Shown: piece after piece, positions 1-15,902 of the stretch
Layout of the letters: every line of letters starts with the position of its first letter
How positions within the stretch are numbered: the first letter of the stretch is position 1
Source of the DNA: Lamellibrachia columna
Taxonomy: Eukaryota > Annelida > Polychaeta > Sabellida > Siboglinidae
Direction of reading: 5' to 3'
Assembly: GCA_963662155.1 (NCBI GenBank)
Contig: OY759271.1
Location: forward strand, 37,203,424-37,267,423
DNA length: 64,000 bases
Translations under genes and position numbers: made by a program
Notes under the pieces: generated by a model
Told to the model about the DNA's origin: nothing
Database searches by the model: none
The model's input: only the letters and a program-made list of their open reading frames with translations

Positions 1-2034
<2,034 letters not shown>

Positions 2035-2129
2035 GTTTAGCAACCTAAACGGTGACAACAACAGTGACAGTGTGTTTAGCAACCTAAACGGTGACAACAA
2101 CAGTGACAGTGTGTTTAGCAACCTAAACG
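2035..2129. repeat. 39-bp tandem repeat, about 2.4 copies
   Basis: The 39-bp unit begins at 2035, 2074 and 2113, with the last copy partial. Each unit starts with a short inverted repeat, gtttag-caac-ctaaac, so the copies could each form a small stem. The full copies appear identical, which suggests a recent duplication. Confidence 0.93.
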
Positions 2130-3400
2130 GAGTTCTGTTTATTTTTACGCCATTACGTCAATCTCTAGCATAACATACACCCAACATATGTGTTGAATTT
2201 ATCGCATGCACGCATGCATGCGCGCACGCACACATGTGTTTGCATTGCAAGTAGACCCACGGGAACAAACCAAAATGTCACCTGAAAATGTTTTTGCAAA
2301 TTGCCCTTTTCAAGCCAGACAATACGTTGGTGAAACGACACGGCGTTGCATGCCACATGGCATACACCAAGCAATCAATATAGTTAGTGCATGCATGCAT
2401 TGTCACGTCAAGTAGTGTTAATTTGTTATGCGTGAAATGGGCTGCGTAATAACTGTTCGTATTACAACTGGAATCTGATTATTGGCCACGCGCAAATTAT
2501 AATGCAGCCATTTCTAGACGCACACTATACGTTGTTGTGTGTGACGTAAATGCTGTAGGATTCAACCGAAAGCCGTATTTTCAACGTTGTTATGAAGGTC
2601 CAGCTTCAATTCAGCCAACATGGGTGGAAAATGTGCTGTATAGCTATCCATGTGCTGTATAGCTATCCATCCATACTGGTCTTTCCAAAGGCTGCTTGTA
2701 AAGGCTAATGCACTCTACCATCCGGTCTGTGTCTCCCACCTACTGTATCGTCTTCTGTTCCTCGGGCTTTAATTGAAAAACGATCGACGTATCCCCGAAC
2801 AGGAGATAAGGATGTACCCCCCCCCCGTTGACTGAGAGGAAGATCCTGTCTGTTGGCTGCCTCTGGGGACACATGGGTCCACGGGGGGGGGGGGTGAGGG
2901 AGGACACACCGAATGCACCGTTCTTTTTTACACAAACGAGCATCTACGTTTGGAAGGGGTGTAAATTTAGACAATTCATGTCATAAATTATCGCTGTTTA
3001 CATTCACCCCACAGTAGAACACGATATGACTTTCTATATGGTTGTAACCCGGCTAGACCTTTGGTCCAGTTTATCATCAATGCCACTAAACAATCCCTGC
3101 CCAGGCCACACACGGAGAATCACACTTTCCGCAACACCCTCTCACCTGGTTTCCTGCTAGAACATACACCAGAACAGTAACACATGTAACTTGCCTTCAC
3201 GGTCACCAAGACCACGTGCTTGTTCAAAGCTGGCTACGTCTGCAAAATCGAACTGGCAAGATTAGCAGATTAGCTGTGATCCGAACATTACTAACGAGAC
3301 CTACTTCAAGTAAATGCAGAACATTGAACTTAACCGTTTGTTGCTAGGATGTGTTGATGTCTTAAGAGCAAGGCGTCGATGCATAGTAGTAGTGCAAACA

Positions 3401-3401
<1 letters not shown>
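2130..3401. other. Unique sequence with short direct repeat and opposed C and G runs
   Basis: No gene recognised. A 19-bp direct repeat (tgctgtatagctatccatg and its near copy) lies at about 2635-2670. A run of 10 C (2817-2826) is followed 56 bases later by a run of 12 G (2883-2894). The open frames across this region, at most 89 codons, match no family I know. Confidence 0.5.
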
Positions 3402-3494
<93 letters not shown>

Positions 3495-3512
3495 CTCTCT
3501 CTCTCTCTCTCT
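3402..3512. repeat. (AT)n-(CT)n microsatellite
   Basis: About 44 AT dinucleotides (3402-3490) run directly into about 11 CT dinucleotides (3491-3512). The Tyr-Ile and Arg-Glu open frames over it are translated microsatellite. Confidence 0.97.
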
Positions 3513-4075
3513 TTAGAAATGAAATCAACCGTTTTCTGTACCAAATTCAGCCTGTTCTAACGACATTTCTTGTTGGAATCGACACCGGATCGCTAGATAT
3601 CTAGCACCTGTTAAATAGGTTCTACATGAGCCGGGGCGCACAGCCGCAGGTCCATAGGAAAGAAGGAAAACATACGTTGGTGGAGACGTATACGAGTTAA
3701 TCATGCCACCTGCAACAACAAGGCTCTTGTCAATTCATGAACACGCCAAACATACACCTCCGACGTACGTAAGTAACCCGCCCGTAGCTGTAGCCAGCCG
3801 GCTCCAGAGATGGAGGAATGAGTCACGAACGTCAATACAGGAGAAGGTCTGAGACATCGAACGGTTGGTGTTAATTATGTGGAAGCACTTGAAGGCCATG
3901 CCAACGTTTGCAATATTGATACACGCTATGCCAAGCGGAAACATGCCTCGACGTTGAACCGCACTAATGGTTGTAGCGAGAAGGAAATACAGCTGGACTG
4001 GTAGTTTCCATTGTTCGCCAATCCGGCCGCATATCGTGCCACTGCCTCGCCTGAAGAGTTGACTGTAACTGACGC
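3513..4075. other. Unique sequence, no gene recognised
   Basis: The main open frame is a 131-codon minus-strand frame (4130 to 3735). It has several Cys residues and a hydrophobic middle, but I recognise no family. Part of its start region lies inside the 81/72-bp repeat that follows, which argues against a conserved gene. Nothing else is visible. Confidence 0.4.
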
Positions 4076-4271
4076 CACTTTTAGCATGACATAATGTGAT
4101 CGCGTTTACACTGCCTTTCGGTATATTCAATCTGATGACTCAGTAGTGGTTCAGTGCACTTTTAGCATGATATAATGTGATCGCGTTTACACTGCCTTTC
4201 AATCTGATGACTCAGTAGTGGTTCAGTGCACTTTTAGCATGACATAATGTGATCGCGTTTACACTGCCTTA
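4076..4271. repeat. Tandem repeat of 81 and 72 bp, about 2.5 copies
   Basis: Copies begin with cacttttagcatga at 4076, 4157 and 4229. The first is 81 bp and the second 72 bp; the difference is a 9-bp block present only in copy one, just after actgcctttc. The third copy stops after about 43 bp, at the point where the units vary. Confidence 0.92.
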
Positions 4272-4601
4272 TAAGACCCGACAATTTTTACTTGGCTTTA
4301 GCCAGATTGCCATCCAAAACAGAAAGCTCCATCAGAGTCACCATTGTCATTGTTGACCATAATGGCGTCCAATGGCGTCATGGGTCATCCATTACATTAA
4401 TTAACTCGTGTGAGAAATTCGTGAAAACGACAGAAAAACGCACCCAAAGCTGATACGTCTCAATATCAACCAAGCTCAGAATAGCCACTGTGTTAACACA
4501 CGAGCGGTCAGCGTGTGTTCAATGCCATCACCCGAAAGACCCGATGCAGTAGTACAGAAAACAGTAACTTTACAACTTATCAGATGCAAAAGTGCTGGAA
4601 A
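4272..4601. other. Unique sequence, nothing recognised
   Basis: No open frame of note and no repeat beyond a short aatggcgtc doublet near 4362-4380. This is the left flank of the 61-bp array. Confidence 0.5.
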
Positions 4602-5943
4602 AATTCAGGTGACTGTGGTCTGTGACTAGTTGGCACACTGACATGGAAGTCTCTATTGTACTAATTCAGGTGACTGTGGTATATGACTAGTTGGCACACT
4701 GACATGGAAGTCTCTATTGTGCTAATTCAGGTGACTGTGGTATGTGACTAGTTGGCACACTGACATGGAAGTCTCTATTGTACTAATTCAGGTGACTGTG
4801 GTCTGTGACTAGTTGGCACACTGACATGGAAGTCTCTATTGTACTAATTCAGGTGACTGTGGTCTGTGACTAGTTGGCACACTGACATGGAAGTCTCTAT
4901 TGTGTTAATTCAGGTGACTGTGGTCTGTGACTAGTTGGCACACTGACATGGAAGTCTCTATTGTGTTAATTCAGGTGACTGTGGTCTGTGACTAGTTGGC
5001 ACACTGACATGGAAGTCTCTATTGTGCTAATTCAGGTGACTGTGGTCTGTGACTAGTTGGCACACTGACATGGAAGTCTCTATTGTGCTAATTCAGGTGA
5101 CTGTGGTATGTGACTAGTTGGCACACTGACATGGAAGTCTCTATTGTGCTAATTCAGGTGACTGTGGTCTGTGACTAGTTGGCACACTGACATGGAAGTC
5201 TCTATTGTGATAATTCAGGTGACTGTGGTCTGTGACTAGTTGGCACACTGACATGGAAGTCTCTATTGTGCTAATTCAGGTGACTGTGGTCTGTGACTAG
5301 TTGGCACACTGACATGGAAGTCTCTATTGTGCTAATTCAGGTGACTGTGGTCTGTGACTAGTTGGCACACTGACATGGAAGTCTCTATTGTGCTAATTCA
5401 GGTGACTGTGGTATGTGACTAGTTGGCACACTGACATGGAAGTCTCTATTGTGCTAATTCAGGTGACTGTGGTCTGTGACTAGTTGGCACACTGACATGG
5501 AAGTCTCTATTGTGCTAATTCAGGTGACTGTGGTCTGTGACTAGTTGGCACACTGACATGGAAGTCTCTATTGTGCTAATTCAGGTGACTGTGGTCTGTG
5601 ACTAGTTGGCACACTGACATGGAAGTCTCTATTGTGCTAATTCAGGTGACTGTGGTATGTGACTAGTTGGCACACTGACATGGAAGTCTCTATTGTACTA
5701 ATTCAGGTGACTGTGGTCTGTGACTAGTTGGCACACTGACATGGAAGTCTCTATTGTGCTAATTCAGGTGACTGTGGTCTGTGACTAGTTGGCACACTGA
5801 CATGGAAGTCTCTATTGTACTAATTCAGGTGACTGTGGTCTGTGACTAGTTGGCACACTGACATGGAAGTCTCTATTGTACTAATTCAGGTGACTGTGGT
5901 CTGTGACTAGTTGGCACACTGACATGGAAGTCTCTATTGTACT
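4602..5943. repeat. 61-bp minisatellite, 22 copies
   Basis: The unit starts aattcaggtgactgtggt and repeats every 61 bp from 4602. The next expected unit start falls exactly at 5944, where the sequence leaves the repeat (aatttccc). That gives 22 whole copies with no net insertion or deletion. Variation is confined to a few sites, such as gtctgtg versus gtatgtg and the last bases before each unit (tgtgct, tgtact, tgtgtt). Such uniformity points to recent expansion or strong homogenisation. Confidence 0.98.
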
Positions 5944-7221
5944 AATTTCCCTATGTTAACTATATAAATTAACGAACTCCTACCGACACGTAGACAAGAT
6001 GATAATTATCAGTATTATTTTGCAAAACCATTAATACACAATGTAACATAGTTAGCCGACCAAAACGTAGATGGTAGGCGGACGATGAAGACGAATTGTC
6101 TAAAGTGACGCGATCAATATTGAAACTCAGAAGATTCTGGTTTTGAAGGTCATCATACCTACGCTCGTCGCCTGTTGAGTGTCGCCCGAGGGAAAGGAAG
6201 CTGAAGATGAACGCAGTGTTCATGTGCGACACAGAAGCTGCTCGCTAATTGATAAGTTGAACAGGGACGCAAGTAGCCGTGCAGTTCCACGAGCTACTAT
6301 GTAATTGGAATAAACAGCGAGAGCTGGTTGGGTAAGATTTCAGGTTCATGCGAAGGGCAGTCTGTGTAGAGGCTATCAGCAAAGGTAAAATAAATGATAA
6401 GATTCGAGGAGCAAACCTCTTTGCCATTATGACAGCTGTTGTCATATATCATCATCACTGAGTGCCGCGCCTGTTGCAGGCATAAGCGATCATGACCTTC
6501 CGTTTCCCAAGATCACAGGTGTCTTTTAACAGTTCTATTATGTTAGTTCCTAGCCAGACTACCAGACCATCAAACATGTTAATGTCTTAAACATAAACAG
6601 GGTGATACAGTACGTCGGGTTGGATCATACGAAGGAACTTGCTTGTTCTATACGATTGTTCAGAGTTACGCGATCTGCGTCAAACGTCCACAAAAATTCC
6701 TTTGTACGATACGCAATCTTCGAGAACCCGACATTGGTACATGGATTTGGGGCCACAAAGTTGTATTCATCATTGCCAATGACATTGCCCGACCAACTCT
6801 TGACTGGGTAGCGCAGTCATACGTTCTTACACCTGCTGCCTTATCCCCGGGGTAACGCCGGGTAAGTCTGCTAGTTGTGGTATATTTAACTTCAGACACG
6901 GAACGGCACAGCGTGATTCCACGCGCGACTTCATGTGCGTTTTCGAAAGAAGAACATGCTTGGTCGCTGCTGTGTCAGATTATGTTCTCCACGGCTATTC
7001 AGATACCATCACTCTAAAAGATGAGGCGTAATGCGCAGTTAAGGATCGATAATACAATTAAACGGCTTTAGTTAGGCAACGGCAGGTGTGTAGATGTTCG
7101 TGCGTGCGTGTCTGTCCGTTTGTCCGTGTGTCAGTATGCATGTATTTCCGTACGGGACATTGTCTCCCCGCGTACATGCATGAGCCAATCTACTACAGAA
7201 ATACGATTAAAACGCTTGATT
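5944..7221. other. Unique sequence up to the assembly gap
   Basis: Several overlapping open frames of 66 to 87 codons occur (for example minus strand 6232-5969 and plus strand 6602-6855). None shows a domain I recognise, and the two plus-strand frames at 6.6-6.9 kb compete in different registers. From 7086 the sequence becomes GTGC/GTCC-rich, a degraded simple repeat. Confidence 0.45.
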
Positions 7222-7421
7222 NNNNNNNNNNNNNNNNNNNNNNNNNNNNNNNNNNNNNNNNNNNNNNNNNNNNNNNNNNNNNNNNNNNNNNNNNNNNNNN
7301 NNNNNNNNNNNNNNNNNNNNNNNNNNNNNNNNNNNNNNNNNNNNNNNNNNNNNNNNNNNNNNNNNNNNNNNNNNNNNNNNNNNNNNNNNNNNNNNNNNNN
7401 NNNNNNNNNNNNNNNNNNNNN
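7222..7421. other. Assembly gap, 200 N
   Basis: Exactly 200 N bases. The round number suggests a fixed-size scaffold gap rather than a measured length. Open frames crossing it are meaningless. Confidence 0.99.
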
Positions 7422-7479
7422 GAGTCTTGGATTGTCAACACCAAAATATCTAAGCTTTTTCAAATCCGTTTCATATTGT

Positions 7480-7555
7480 TTTTTGTGCCTCTGAGTTCAG
7501 GTGCCTGACGAAAGAGGCGCTGTAGAAGTTTATTATTGTTAGTAGTATTATTAAA
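7480..7555 (+). mobile_element. 3' tail of an L2-like LINE
   Basis: The stretch contains gcctctgagttcaggtgcct, then gaaagaggcgctgtagaag and an ATT-rich tail (tttattattgttagtagtattatta). From memory this layout matches 3' untranslated ends of L2-like non-LTR elements: a short hairpin with gcgct followed by an ATT repeat. A related tail lies at 27885-27930, behind coding remnants of such an element. The body, if retained, would lie in or before the 200-N gap; no coding trace is visible between 7422 and 7480. Confidence 0.55.
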
Positions 7556-10047
7556 TGATTGCCAAAGGTAAGATATTTTAAAAGTTCTATCCTTGTTCAC
7601 TGAACATAGTGACTTCTTGGCAAATACAATTACTGAAATCGGCTACCTTGCGAAATGCTTGAAACTACACTACACGTAATGTAAATGTGGTCTTACATTT
7701 TTGCGTGAGTGTAGCGTGTATTTGGGACGGACAGAGGTTGAGTGAACCTAAACCTTGCCGTCTGGACACGCCGACTAGGTGGGAGGGAGAGGCACTACTG
7801 ATACAAGCTTCACGACTCCACGCGGGTATACCTCCCAGATGGAAGAAACAGGCGGGATTAAGTTCATTGCGTGGGAGTGTTGTCATTGGCAGGCAAATGG
7901 GTGTTATTTCCTTCTGATTGTAACAGGTACAACCCCTGTACACCGATTGGGTCGCTGATGGTGAGTTTCCACGGATAGAAATATATTGAAATAAGACCCT
8001 GGCCAGCAACAATAACACGTGTGTTATTTATGATGGTGTTACGTCATAGGCATATGTTCGTGCGTATTCATGACTTCTAAAATATTTCAAATAACTGTGT
8101 CTGTGTGTCCGTAACAGACAGATGTCACTCATGGCCGCCTTTATGTAAACATAACGCGATTCTTTCTTCGAATGTTTCGACAATTTTGCACGGGCAACCA
8201 ATTTTATGCGCACTCGTGCGAAAAGCATTCATCATTATCTGGCAACAAGAACTACCATATGCTACACTGGCGTTGAATTCTGAGCTGAACCCTCGGGTAG
8301 TGACACGCAAGCGTAGGGCTGTCAACACCTCATCAGCAACAAGCAACACCGATGATTAATTGGAGATTACGCGAGACCATACGTCAAGGCTTCCATTAGG
8401 CGCTATAAATAATTGTCGAGATAATTAAGTTCATATGACTGCGCGCTGTGGGTGTCTGTTTACCGTTGTCATTGACAATCAACAACGGTTTCGTTTACAA
8501 CAGATCTTTCCCCTATGGACATCGTATGTTAAAACTCCATCCTCAACTGATTTATCCTATCTCGAATCCGGTTAGTTGATGGCCAGATGTGTAGGGTGAA
8601 TAGTTTATGTAACATCCGCAGTAAATTTAATTAAAAAATGCCTATTTTTTTCAAATCATCGAAAGAACTGACTTCATCTGGTAAGGCTCAAAATAGTGGT
8701 ATCCAAAATGGTAAACACTGTGCGGGTAAATGCTGATTATGGGCGTGACTTCCATCCTCTCGCTGATGACATGACAAAGTTACGAAATTTCACGAAGGTT
8801 GTAATTCGTGAGTTTTCAGCGTTTCCATTTTCACTTCAATTAAAGTTAGACCAAACATTGATTAATTTAATAGTTTGTCTGGTGATTTAATAAAAACTAC
8901 TTTGTACATTCAAAAGTTGCACAAACGAGCTAGCACGTTGCTGTGGATACAAGGTAGGTTAAGTCCCACTTCAAATGATTTTGAAGTGAAACTAGCAAAA
9001 ACATTGAATTGAGGAGGGGCCTTTAATAAAGGCGATGTTGTCACTGGCTGTGTTTTACATCTTCGTATAACCAGTAATTGCTTACGTCACCCCACGGTGT
9101 GTGCACCCGAGTCCCAGACATTACGTTGTATTTTATATCACCTACAGCTTGCTTACACCCCCGAGAGATGTACAAACGAATGCTGGTTGCTTCAATTAAA
9201 CTGTGCATTTCGCCGATATTCACAAATTACAATATGTTTTCTACGTGCTCAATGTATTAGGCCTATGAAATATTACTTTAATTACATAAATTCATGACTG
9301 ATATTCCGTCCATTTTCGATTCGAAAATTCGAAGCACGCTACATTTGTCAAATATTACTTTGTTAGGTAGGTTTACCAGAGGTGATAACGATATCATCAA
9401 TTATGTGTGAATTTAATTTCTTGTGTCGATTGATGATTGCTTTAGCTATCGTAGGTTCGGTCCCCGAAATATATTGTCACACAGACTTTAGGTTTTCCCA
9501 ATTTCATGTTATTTATCACAGCCACCATAAAATAGCTTATTATAAGTGTAGATTAATAGAAGATGCAAATCACCCATTGTAATATAATCACATATGGGAA
9601 ATTGGGTTCATGAAATTGACTCCATATACTAGTGAGAAACGCAAACGATAAACCCATATATGTAACACCAATTTTAAGTTATATAAATTAAAATTCGCTG
9701 TTTTCGTTACAGTAGTAAGAATCGTTTTCTAGTAGGGGAGATCATGTCAGTGATGTTTAGAAAGGGCATTCTTTTGGAATAGCAAGCTGCCAGACTCATT
9801 CTCGCCAGGAGTCACGCCACTGAGTCTATACATATCGATCAACCTTCCCTTCTAAAACGAAATGGAAGGAAATACTAGTTTGCCAGACATGTGATATAAT
9901 TTAATCAAATGGCCAAGTTCGTGAATAAATATGGTAAACACATACAATAAAAATTGCCACAGCAGGAGCCGGTGACTGCAGCCGTTACAGGTCCGGCAGA
10001 CGAGTTAGGGGTCGAGGGACTGTCTGCGCGGTCTTGTGTCGAACGAC
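7556..10047. other. Unique sequence, no gene recognised
   Basis: Nothing is recognisable over about 2.5 kb. The largest open frame is a 117-codon minus-strand frame (8018 to 7665), with an overlapping plus-strand frame of 76 codons; neither looks like a known family. Composition turns AT-rich after 8400. A short inverted stretch around 9313-9332 (ttttcgattcgaaaattcg) is the only local structure noted. Confidence 0.45.
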
Positions 10048-10415
10048 GATAATATCGATGTGTTACTCGAATGATGTCGCATCATGTAGATAATATCAGT
10101 GTGTTACCAGAATGATGTCCCATCCTGTAGAAATATCAGTGTGTTACCAGAGTGATGTCCCACCTGTAGATAATATCAGTGTGTAACCAGAATGATGTCC
10201 CATCCTGTAGATAATATCAGTGTGTTACCAGAATGATGTCCCATCCTGTAGATAATATCAGTGTGTTACCAGAATGATGTCCCATCCTGTAGTTACTATC
10301 AATGTGTTACCAGAATGATGTCCCATCCTGTAGATAATATCAGTGTGTTATCAGAATGATATCCCATCCTGTACACATATCAGTGTGTTACCAGAATGAT
10401 GTCCCATCCTGTAGA
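10048..10415. repeat. 41-bp minisatellite, about 9 copies
   Basis: The unit gataatatcagtgtgttacc... repeats at 10048, 10089, 10130, 10169, 10210, 10251, 10292, 10333 and about 10373. Most spacings are 41 bp, with 39-40 where the gata start is shortened. The first copy is the most diverged (cgatgtgttactcg), consistent with an array edge. This array, unlike the larger ones here, has small indels. Confidence 0.95.
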
Positions 10416-12279
<1,864 letters not shown>

Positions 12280-12380
12280 GGGGCACAGTGCCTTAAGTTT
12301 GTGATCCTAAATAAACATTCATTCATTTATTCGTTCGTTCCGTTCCGTTCCGTTCATTCAATCATTCATTCACTCATTTA
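12280..12380 (+). mobile_element. Possible retroelement 3' tail with CATT/CGTTC microsatellite
   Basis: The stretch cagtgccttaagtttgtgat then cctaaataaa is followed by (CATT)n and (CGTTC)n repeats to about 12380. A short conserved end with an AATAAA-like signal running into a CATT repeat is a common design of non-LTR or SINE 3' ends in invertebrates. I see no coding remnant upstream, so this may be a SINE, a heavily truncated LINE, or chance. Confidence 0.35.
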
Positions 12381-12430
12381 ACGTTGGACAATCGAAGAAA
12401 AACGCAAATTGTATAGGAGGAGTAGCATAG

Positions 12431-12532
12431 CATACATGCATGCATGCATGCATACATACATACATACATATATACATACATACATACATACATACATACA
12501 TACATACATACATACATACATACATACATACA

Positions 12533-12566
<34 letters not shown>

Positions 12567-12570
12567 CATA
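12431..12570. repeat. (CATG)n / (CATA)n tetranucleotide microsatellite
   Basis: Five CATG units pass into a long CATA run with two TATA interruptions. The open frames across it (Met-Tyr-Val-Cys and Ile-His-Thr-Tyr periods) are translated repeat. Confidence 0.97.
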
Positions 12571-12982
12571 CCCAGAATTGCGGAATTATGTAGGCCTACG
12601 TTTGGCAACTTTCTATGAACGGCTTTGCCGTTTTGGACTCACCCGGGCTCACTCGGGCGCACTCGGGCGCCCTCGGATCCACTCGGTCCCACTTAAAGGT
12701 GATATATTACTCGTCCTGGCCCTTCGAAGTAGTAACACTAGGCCCGAGCTTTTCCGGTAATTTTGGTAACTGAATACTCATCTCGACGTTTGCACGATAT
12801 TGAAGTTATTCATCGACGAAAGTTGACTATTTTCAAATATAAATTGCTAACTGAAATAAGAATATGAAGTAAGAATGATTTATGTCGTAAGTAAATTTCG
12901 ACTAAATTACGAAGTTATGTCTTTATTGTTGAGAAATTGCGATGCCCGTGTTTGTTGCCGATTTCATTCACATTACCGATGT
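12571..12982. other. Unique sequence with small CACTCGGGCG repeat
   Basis: At 12640-12690 a 10-bp motif (cactcgggcg, with variants such as cactcggtcc) repeats about five times. The rest is featureless and AT-rich and leads into the GCAC tract. Confidence 0.55.
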
Positions 12983-13200
<218 letters not shown>

Positions 13201-14323
13201 TGACATGATGATGATATGATACAACCATATAACAAATACGCGGTTATATTCACTGGTTAATAATCCGTTCGGTGGCGCCACCATACATCAGACGCTTGCC
13301 CTAAGACTGCTTACTATTCTGTTTTGTCGCAAATGCCAGTACAAAGTGGCATATATTTCAACCTGTGGTGATCAAAATTACTGAGATTATTAGACAATCC
13401 ACGCCGCCCCGTGATGTGCCGGTTGCCACGTACTTGATCGCCTCGGGCATGCCCGACCGATCGCACCACCACTTCACATGCCATCCGTCAAAGCAAACAA
13501 ATCAAGCGCAACAAAGGACCACAAGAGAAGCAAAGTATCTATTTACGGATGTTTGTATTGCAAAACGTGTTGGAATCGCACACGGTTTTTCATGCCCAGG
13601 TGGGATAAGGGTTCAGAGAAACACAAAAATGTTGGTATCTGCCTGAAGCTAAGATCAGGAGAGACCACCTCCATGTGTTTTGCAATAGTTTATTTTGAAG
13701 CAAAACAATCGCCTGTGTTTTTTGAGCCAGACATGTTTTTTTCGCTGGGGTCGGGGGAGTGACACTAATGTGCAACCTCAAAAAACGGATTTGAATTACA
13801 AAGGTCAAATTTTTATTTTTTATATTAATTTTCGGTATTTCTGACAATCTGACAGCGTACATTAAAAGAAACACAGTCTATTGATTTTTGTGGCCGTCTG
13901 TCGCGCAATACAAGCCATTCATTAAGGTCAAAACGGTTGTCAATAATTACTAAGTTCGCACAAGCTGTTCACATCGTATATTAAATATTAACAGACATTG
14001 CGGTCTTCCTGGTTTTGTTCTGTTTTGTTAATGTGACCGTCGTTTCAAGCAACGTTATCTAGGTTTGTGCAACAGGGACGGCTCGCAAAAATGTTGCGCT
14101 GCCTCGCCGCAGTGAAACGCAAGTTATTTTCAGACGACTCTTTTGTTCAACGCGCGGACGGTAAAGTAGAATTCGGTGCTGTCGTGTGGTGTATCAAAAT
14201 AAGAATTGTTCCCGGCCAGTCATGTACACATCCGCCTATCGATCAGTGTCTCGTCTTGCCCGGCAAGTAGCGGGTTCCCGCGCTCGCCGAGGTCGCATGA
14301 GGCATATAAACCGATAGAACAGT
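13201..14323. other. Unique sequence, no gene recognised
   Basis: Overlapping plus-strand frames at 13365-13646 and 13478-13762 (93 and 94 codons) lie in different registers and match nothing I know. A 67-codon frame at 14067-14270 starts with a Met-Leu-Arg-Cys-rich stretch but is likewise unrecognised. No repeat structure is visible. Confidence 0.4.
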
Positions 14324-14836
14324 ATAGAATTTCTTATTATTGGTACACAAAAGCAGCGTGGTAAACTGGATTGTTTTTTCCCGACACCTAAGCTGGGCCA
14401 GATGTTCACACCAGCCTTCTCAGCGCGGAATTTAGGAGTAACCTCTGATAATAATTTTAGACAGCATATTTCACAAACTTGTCTTTGCTGTTTTTGTGAC
14501 ATTCGTGACCGTCGTCGTATTCGCCGGTATATGTCGTCTGCTGTCGCCAAAACTATTGCACCTGCTCTTGTTAGCAGTAGATCTGATTATTGCAATTCCC
14601 TTTATCACAGTATTGCTCTCAAGGACATCTTGAAACTTCAACATGTGCAGCATCGTTTGGCAAGGGTATAGTTACCAGGTCTCCTCCTTTCTCTCACTCA
14701 GTACCACTTCACCAGCATATTTACATTCACTCCTCACTCTTGCCCAGAGAGCTTCGATCATCTTAGTATAATCTACTTTGTGTTCCCAGTGTTAAGACAA
14801 ATGTCGGAACCAGAGTTTGTTTCAGTTGCTGCACTG
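14324..14836 (+). mobile_element. L2-like LINE, 5' half of a fragment split by another LINE
   Basis: From 14324 one frame reads EFLIIGT, then ARNLGVT and DYCNSLYHSIALKDILKLQ, up to LARV before a stop at 14669. These are hallmarks of the region after the catalytic core of L2-like reverse transcriptases (GT and NLGV blocks, then SR-DYCNSL). Beyond the stop, shifted frames still show LPRELRSS, then VPSVKTNVGT and finally FVSVAAL at about 14817-14836. At that point the family would continue with the LWNSLP block; instead an unrelated LINE begins. The missing continuation is at 19231-19326. The element is 5' truncated and dead. Confidence 0.82.
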
Positions 14837-14837
14837 G

Positions 14838-15160
14838 TTATTATCAGACATTGCTGACTCAGAATTCACACCACCACATTATACATGCTTTAGAAAAGAC
14901 CGAATGATATATTTTTACACACTACGCACATACACAGTGGAAAACAGGGGAGGAGTACTACTTTTAACAAAACATAATTTAAACCCAACATTATTCGTAA
15001 GTTTCATTGATACTCTTAATGAATTTTTTTTGGTTCAGATGGTTGATAAACCAACTAGAGGTAACAACATCCTCGATCTTGTATGCATTTCAGACCCCAG
15101 TTGTATAGATAAACTCGAGGTAGAGGAATAGTTGCTCTGAGCGATCATAGAAGTATAAAG
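14838..15160 (+). pseudogene. Endonuclease (APE-type) remnant of the CR1-like LINE
   Basis: In a complete element this domain nicks target DNA to prime reverse transcription. The frame reads DSEF, then FRKDR and RGGVLLL (the usual FRKDR...GGVLLY block), then jumps within a few codons at about 15000 to FIDTLNEFFLVQMVDKPTRG and NNILDLV. The expected middle (roughly 100 residues, including the GDFN block) is absent, so an internal deletion is inferred. After a stop at about 15129, a shifted frame gives the conserved SDH catalytic block at 15140-15148. The N-terminal catalytic part is missing through 5' truncation. Confidence 0.8.
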
Positions 15161-15449
15161 GTACTACTAAGATGTTCAGTTGTTCGAATAACATCACAAT
15201 CCAGAAAAATTACTTGTACTCAAAAGCTAATTATGAGGCAACAAACAAAGATATAAAAACGTAGATTGGACCAAAGAATACAAAAATAAATCTTTGACTG
15301 AAATATGGGAATATTTCAAGCAGTGTTATACCCAACTAGTGGAGAAGCATGTCCCATGCAAAAAGATAAAGCAGGGTTCAAGATTAAACCTCCATGGGTA
15401 AGATACAAATCTGGGTAAAAGGCAAAAAGGGAAACGTGCAAAATAAGTA
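15161..15449 (+). pseudogene. Linker between endonuclease and reverse transcriptase of the CR1-like LINE
   Basis: Different frames give recognisable linker pieces: NVDWTKEYKNKSLTEIWEYF, then VEKHVPCKK, then PPWVR. CR1-like elements usually carry the same order (VDW, W-F, VP-K, PPW). Several frameshifts and stops separate the pieces, so this is not translatable as one protein. Confidence 0.7.
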
Positions 15450-15902
15450 GTGGCAAACAAAACTGGGCTTTCAGCCGACATAATCTATGAATTAGAAAAA
15501 GAAAACCTACAGACTGTCTTAAAGGAGGCAAAATTGCACAGTGAAGAAAAATTGGTCGACCAAATAAATGTTAACGAAAAAAGATTCTGGAACTACACTA
15601 GACACTTTACCAAATCATCATCAACAATTAGTGATCTTAACTTTGAAGGAAGAAACGTCTCAGATGATCAAACTAAAGCAAACACATTAAACAATTATTT
15701 CATATATGTTCTTACAGACGAGCTAGAATTACTGCACTCTCTAACTTTTCCTCTAGCCTATATATTTAATAAATCCATACAAACAAGCCAAACACTACAG
15801 GATTGGAGGGATGCTAATGTAACACCAATCCGCAAAAAAGGTCCACGAAACAAGTGCAACAATTACTCACCAGCCAAGTGGCTAAACTGCTATACAGAAT
15901 AA
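15450..15902 (+). pseudogene. N-terminal reverse transcriptase region of the CR1-like LINE (open for 150 codons)
   Basis: This is the longest intact frame in the element. It has FWNYTRHFTK, then LNNYF, then PLAYIFNKSIQT, DWRDANVTPIRKKGPRNKCN and NYSP. Related elements have about 80 to 100 residues between the NYF block and the P-L-IFN-S block, including GPDG; here only about a dozen remain (around 15720-15740). This is a clean in-frame internal deletion. The VTPI-KKG block is the expected start of the palm domain. Confidence 0.85.

Noticed and set aside
3735..4130. 131-codon minus-strand gene
   Set aside because: Its start lies in a local tandem duplication and it has no recognisable motif; retained only as a note in the region description.
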